Of a DNA stretch of 64,000 bases, positions 60,672 through 64,000 are shown in pieces; within the stretch, counting starts at the first letter, position 1; every line of letters begins with the position of its first letter. Under the pieces are notes generated by a model, which saw only the letters and a program-made list of their open reading frames with translations, did no database searches and was not told the DNA's origin. The stretch comes from JANNSX01 sp046348995. GTDB taxonomy: Bacteria > Pseudomonadota > Alphaproteobacteria > Rhizobiales > Hyphomicrobiaceae. Made by a program: the position numbers and the translations under genes. The DNA lies in the NCBI GenBank assembly GCA_046348995.1, contig JAXMDB010000004.1, positions 1 to 64,000 on the forward strand, given 5' to 3'.

Positions 60672-61943
60672 TTATACGGAGTGGCGTTCTTGCGATCGCG
60701 AGCCGGTCAGCCGGTCGATCAGGTCGACGAGGGTGATCGCGGCAATGACGAGGCCGACTATAACATTGTAGATCCACGCTCCATACGCAGAAACGACGAA
60801 CATCGGTGCAAGGCACACGACGATCAAATAGCCGGCGCCAATCGCAGTGAGGCGATTTTGCACCGACGCTATGTATCGGACCGTCGCTGCACCTGGCCGA
60901 ATTCCGGGAATGAATGCACCCGCCTTGTCAAGCTTTCCGGCTTCGTTTTGTGGATTGAAGAGCGCACGTCGAAACAGAACTGTGACGATCGCAATCACGG
61001 CGGCTTGCGTGACGAGCCCGAGAGGTTGGCTAGGATCGAGAGCAAGACCCACGTCGTAAAGCCCGTCGAATTGCCGGGCTCCATCGGAAGCGAATACCGG
61101 CACCACCCCGCTGACGAAGAACAACGCCGTGTTGGAAACGAGCGGCGGAAGAATGCCAGCCTGATTGATCCGGAGCCCTATCCCATCGTCTCGCCCACCG
61201 GCATGCCCCGGATTCACGACCAAAATCCGCCGCCTTGCGCGCTCGAAGAAAACGACCATGGCGATGATTGCAGGGAGCAAACCCATAAGCAGCAACGATG
61301 TAGACTCGATCACTCCCTGGCGACGCATCTCCAAAATGCCGAACACTACGAAGGGTAAGTCCACAATGAACCCGATGGCAACGATCAACGCCGGACCGTA
61401 ACCAATGCCCCGACGCGTGATTTGCTCGCCGAGCCACATCAGCAGCATCGCCCCCGCCGTCAGGGATACGACAGTAGTAATACTGAAGGGGACATCCGGT
61501 GATACCTTCAGCATTAGGCTCGGGTCGTAGGCGAGCGCCATAAGTGCCGCCAAGAGCAACGTCAAGACGCGGATGCTCCGGCCGTCGTCACCGCGAGCTT
61601 CGTTTGATCGGCCCGGTGCGAACACCTGCGTCACACGAACGATCAGCATGGCTAGGAAATACGGGGCGAGGCCCAAACCAAAGATCGACGTCCACTGATA
61701 CGGCAAAGTGGCACTTGGGGTTGAGAAGGTGCCGGCCGTATCCTCCGCTGGGAACAAGCTCGCGATGGCGTCAGGATGCAGGCTCGGTATGGGAATGCTG
61801 CAGCCCAATCGGAAGACGAGCAGCAAGCCGAGCGTAAGCAAGACTCTGCTGAACAGTCCGGTTGGAAAAGTTCCGTTCGGGCCCGATGAACCCTCTGCGA
61901 TAGCCAACGACTGGACCGAGTGCTGATACGGACGGCTGGCCAA
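60672..61943 (-). CDS. SecY-like translocase paralog downstream of ntrC
   Basis: 423 residues with about ten membrane helices along the whole length of SecY: LVFRLGCSIPIPS at helix 1, TSIFGLGLAPYFLAMLI at the plug/helix 2 region, MWLGEQITRRGIGYG, VVFFERARRRI, LRINQAGILPPLVSN and FIPGIRPGAATVRYI (cytoplasmic loop with the key Arg). A TTG start has GGGGAGGAG 5 bases before it and lies 13 bases after the ntrC stop. GC is about 52-53% in 61261-61380 against about 67% in nearby ntrC. No ribosomal protein genes are nearby. Probably an accessory SecY; its partners and cargo are unknown. Confidence 0.85.
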   Translation of the reverse strand: MASRPYQHSVQSLAIAEGSSGPNGTFPTGLFSRVLLTLGLLLVFRLGCSIPIPSLHPDAIASLFPAEDTAGTFSTPSATLPYQWTSIFGLGLAPYFLAMLIVRVTQVFAPGRSNEARGDDGRSIRVLTLLLAALMALAYDPSLMLKVSPDVPFSITTVVSLTAGAMLLMWLGEQITRRGIGYGPALIVAIGFIVDLPFVVFGILEMRRQGVIESTSLLLMGLLPAIIAMVVFFERARRRILVVNPGHAGGRDDGIGLRINQAGILPPLVSNTALFFVSGVVPVFASDGARQFDGLYDVGLALDPSQPLGLVTQAAVIAIVTVLFRRALFNPQNEAGKLDKAGAFIPGIRPGAATVRYIASVQNRLTAIGAGYLIVVCLAPMFVVSAYGAWIYNVIVGLVIAAITLVDLIDRLTGSRSQERHSV

Positions 61944-61956
61944 GATCGCTCCTCCC

Positions 61957-63372
61957 CTACCCCACGCCCAACTCCCTGATCCGCTTCCTCAACGTATTCC
62001 GGTTGAGGCCGAGGATCTCCGCAGCCTTGAGCTGGTTGCCGTTCGTCAGTGCGAGACATGCCGCAATCAACGGGCGCTCGACCTCGGCGATGATGCGGTC
62101 GTGGAGACCGGGCGGGGGCGCGCCCTCGGCGAGCAGCCGCGCCAGGTGCCGCTCGACGAGCTGACCGAGACTCGTGGCGTCGCCAGCGCCGGCCGGTGCC
62201 GGCCGCGCGGCGGCCTGGGCCAACTCGTGCTCGACGCTCGCGGCTGTCACGACGTCGCCCGGATTGAGCGCCACCAGCCGGCGCACGAGGTTTTCCAGCT
62301 CCCGGACGTTGCCCGGCCACGCATAGGCCTTGAGGCGGTCGAGCGCCGCCGCCTCGAAGGATCGCTCGGGTAAACCCTCACGGGCCGCGATCTTCAGGAA
62401 ATGCCGCACGAGATCGGGCACGTCCTCCTGGCGCTCGCGCAAGGGCGGCAGGCGGAGCGGCACGACGTTCAAGCGATAGTAGAGATCCTCGCGGAAGAGA
62501 CCCTGCGCCATCAGGCTCGCCAAGTCCCGATGCGTCGCGGCAACGATGCGCACGTTGGTTTTCAACGGCACGCGCCCGCCGACCGTCGTGAACTCGCCCT
62601 CCTGCAGCACGCGCAGCAGCCGCGTCTGCGCCTCCATCGGCATGTCGCCGATTTCGTCCAGGACCAGCGTGCCGCCGTCGGCCTGCTCGAAGCGGCCGGC
62701 GTTGCGACTCTGGGCGCCAGTGAAGGCGCCCTTCTCGTGCCCGAACAATTCACTTTCGATCAGCTCGCGGGGGATCGCCGCCATGTTGACGGCGACGAAG
62801 GGACCATTGCGGCGGCGGCTGTAGTCGTGCAGCGCGCGGGCGACGAGCTCCTTGCCGGTGCCGCTCTCGCCCGAGATCATGACGGTCAAATCGGACTGCG
62901 TCAGCCGCGCGATGATGCGATAGATCTCCTGCATCGGCGCCGAGCGGCCGATGAGAGGCAGCTCCTTCTCGGCCGGCTCGGGCGCGGGGCGAGCGGCGCT
63001 CGCATGCGGCTCGGCGAGCGCGCGCTCGATGGTTGCGATCAGCACCTTCAGGTCGAAGGGCTTGGGCAAATACTCGTAGGCGCCGCGCTCGGCCGCCGTG
63101 ATCGCCGTCAGCACCGTGTTCTGCGCGCTCATGACGACGATCGGCAAATTCGGCCGCGCCTTCTTGATCCGCGGGATGACGTCGAAGGCGTTGGCGTCGG
63201 GCATCACGACATCGGTGACGACGAGGTCGCCCTCGCCTTCCGCGACCCAGCGCCAGAGCGTCGCCGCGTTGCCGGTGACGCGCGGGATGAACCCCGCCCG
63301 CGCCAGCGCCTGGTTGAGCACCATGCGGATCGCCGCGTCGTCGTCGGCGACGAGGATCGTACCCTTGCTCAT
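61957..63372 (-). CDS. ntrC: Nitrogen regulation response regulator NtrC
   Basis: 471 residues from the ATG at 63372. The receiver starts LVADDDAAIR with a phospho-acceptor Asp in VVTDVVMPD and Lys in YLPKPFD. The sigma-54 AAA+ domain shows GESGTGKE (Walker A), the GAFTGA loop and GTLVLDEIGDMP. A Fis-type helix-turn-helix ends the protein (AAEILGLNRNTLRKRI). It activates nitrogen-assimilation promoters when phosphorylated by NtrB. A SecY-like gene follows closely. Confidence 0.97.
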   Translation of the reverse strand: MSKGTILVADDDAAIRMVLNQALARAGFIPRVTGNAATLWRWVAEGEGDLVVTDVVMPDANAFDVIPRIKKARPNLPIVVMSAQNTVLTAITAAERGAYEYLPKPFDLKVLIATIERALAEPHASAARPAPEPAEKELPLIGRSAPMQEIYRIIARLTQSDLTVMISGESGTGKELVARALHDYSRRRNGPFVAVNMAAIPRELIESELFGHEKGAFTGAQSRNAGRFEQADGGTLVLDEIGDMPMEAQTRLLRVLQEGEFTTVGGRVPLKTNVRIVAATHRDLASLMAQGLFREDLYYRLNVVPLRLPPLRERQEDVPDLVRHFLKIAAREGLPERSFEAAALDRLKAYAWPGNVRELENLVRRLVALNPGDVVTAASVEHELAQAAARPAPAGAGDATSLGQLVERHLARLLAEGAPPPGLHDRIIAEVERPLIAACLALTNGNQLKAAEILGLNRNTLRKRIRELGVG

Positions 63373-63820
63373 GCCCCCTCCCCAATCTGCCGTGAGACGG
63401 AGACCCCTGAAGCGTGTGGCACGGAGCGGTTGATCGGGTTGGCGCGCGCGGATGCCGCGTGGCGGACTCTCGGCCAGGAGATGGACGCAAGTCCTTGCCA
63501 AGAAAACCCCCACCAGGCCCTACGGGCCAGCCTCCCCACAAGGGGGAGGCGGGGCGGATGGATCAGCGCGATTATCAAACCCACCGACCTAACTGACCGG
63601 AGACGGGTCGCGGCGCGCTCTGTGTTGTGGAGTATCGATCCTGGCATTCTCCATATTGGATGCGCCGGCAACGAATTCCTCTTCGCTAGGTTCCGTAGCC
63701 TATCTACCCCGCCTCCCCATCGCGCCGGAGGCGCGTCTTCGACACGACGTGGGGAGGCTGTCGCGATAGCGACTGGTGGGGGTCTCATGAGCAATGACTC
63801 AGCGGTCCTTCGGAAGGTGC
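63373..63820. repeat. 448-bp palindrome-rich insert between ntrB and ntrC
   Basis: No gene. It includes GGCCCTACGGGCC near 63517, CTCCCC-ACAA-GGGGGAG near 63532-63548, a 9-bp pair GCCTCCCCA/TGGGGAGGC (63711-63719 and 63750-63758), GTCGC-GATA-GCGAC (63760-63773), and a hairpin CTCATGAGCA...TGCTCATTGAG at about 63784-63827 that overlaps the ntrB stop. ntrB and ntrC usually lie close together. Confidence 0.65.
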
Positions 63821-64000
63821 TCATTGAGCCTCCCCGATCGGCAGCGACACGCGGAAAATCGTGCGGCCTTGGCGCTGGTCGAGCTCGACGACGCCGGCAT
63901 GCTCCTCGACGATCTTGGCGACGAGCGCGAGACCCAAGCCGCTTCCTCCCGCCTTGGCGCTGACGAAGGGATCGAAGATGTGCGGCCGCAAGCTCTCCGT
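63821..64000 (-). CDS. ntrB: Nitrogen regulation histidine kinase NtrB, C-terminal end (partial)
   Basis: Cut by the window edge; 59 residues remain. HIFDPFVSAKAGGSGLGLALVAKIVEEHAG is the F and G2 box of the ATPase domain of a histidine kinase, and it ends FRVSLPIGEAQ. Position just upstream of ntrC identifies it as NtrB. Confidence 0.9.
   Translation of the reverse strand, partial: TESLRPHIFDPFVSAKAGGSGLGLALVAKIVEEHAGVVELDQRQGRTIFRVSLPIGEAQ

Overview
The window is chromosomal DNA of a GC-rich alphaproteobacterium, most likely of the order Hyphomicrobiales (Rhizobiales). The evidence is an ntrBC pair, two glutamyl-tRNA synthetases, a bacterial aspartate/glutamate leucyl/arginyl-transferase (Bpt), a DUF2865 secreted protein, methylmalonate-semialdehyde dehydrogenase with an acyl-CoA dehydrogenase, and many palindromic intergenic repeats. 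Genes are dense and mostly housekeeping. There are two tRNAs and no rRNA, CRISPR array, prophage or intact transposase. The genus cannot be fixed from the sequence alone.

Layout. 1-6.9 kb: ychF, two overlapping MaoC hydratases, tRNA-Asp, a DUF6600 secreted protein, two short-chain dehydrogenases, a truncated nosR and tRNA-Val. 7-12 kb: a sulfur amino acid block (cysteine synthase, AlaX, mercaptopyruvate sulfurtransferase, cystathionine beta-lyase) with an orphan amino acid-binding protein. 12.2-14.6 kb: a C39-like protein diverging from a GH3-family enzyme. 14.8-18.2 kb: a nitronate monooxygenase and cobalt-type nitrile hydratase operon with two beta-subunit genes in tandem. 18.4-22 kb: alcohol dehydrogenase, an HxlR regulator and acyl-CoA dehydrogenase. 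22-23 kb: a repeat island. 23-30 kb: cupin, ROK protein, tgt, queA, O-acetylhomoserine sulfhydrylase and an M24-fold hydrolase. 30-36 kb: a small secreted protein, response regulator, DUF433/DUF5615 toxin-antitoxin pair, mmsA, a receiver-like protein and acyl-CoA dehydrogenase (valine catabolism). 36-40.8 kb: phosphotriesterase-like hydrolase, TraB/GumN protein, site-2 protease, flavodoxin-like protein and Bpt. 41-45 kb: operon cysS, a 39-residue membrane protein, cimA and a C45 acyltransferase. 45-54.8 kb: DUF2865 protein, gltX2, reductase, YcaQ-like protein, cytosine deaminase plus upp, iron permease plus cupredoxin, gltA and an EF-hand protein. 54.8-64 kb: a second repeat island, gltX1, FucU, a metallophosphoesterase, Nudix, aqpZ, a SecY paralog, ntrC and the end of ntrB.

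Main points of interest. (1) The nitrile hydratase operon has two full-length beta subunits; the second has Asp where the catalytic Arg52 should be. (2) A low-GC SecY-like gene sits 13 bases behind ntrC. (3) A composite repeat of about 700 bp occurs twice in inverted orientation, 32 kb apart. (4) Tgt has lost three of its four zinc ligands. (5) The toxin-antitoxin promoter lies in a perfect palindrome and should give a leaderless mRNA. (6) A 39-residue membrane-protein gene overlaps cysS.
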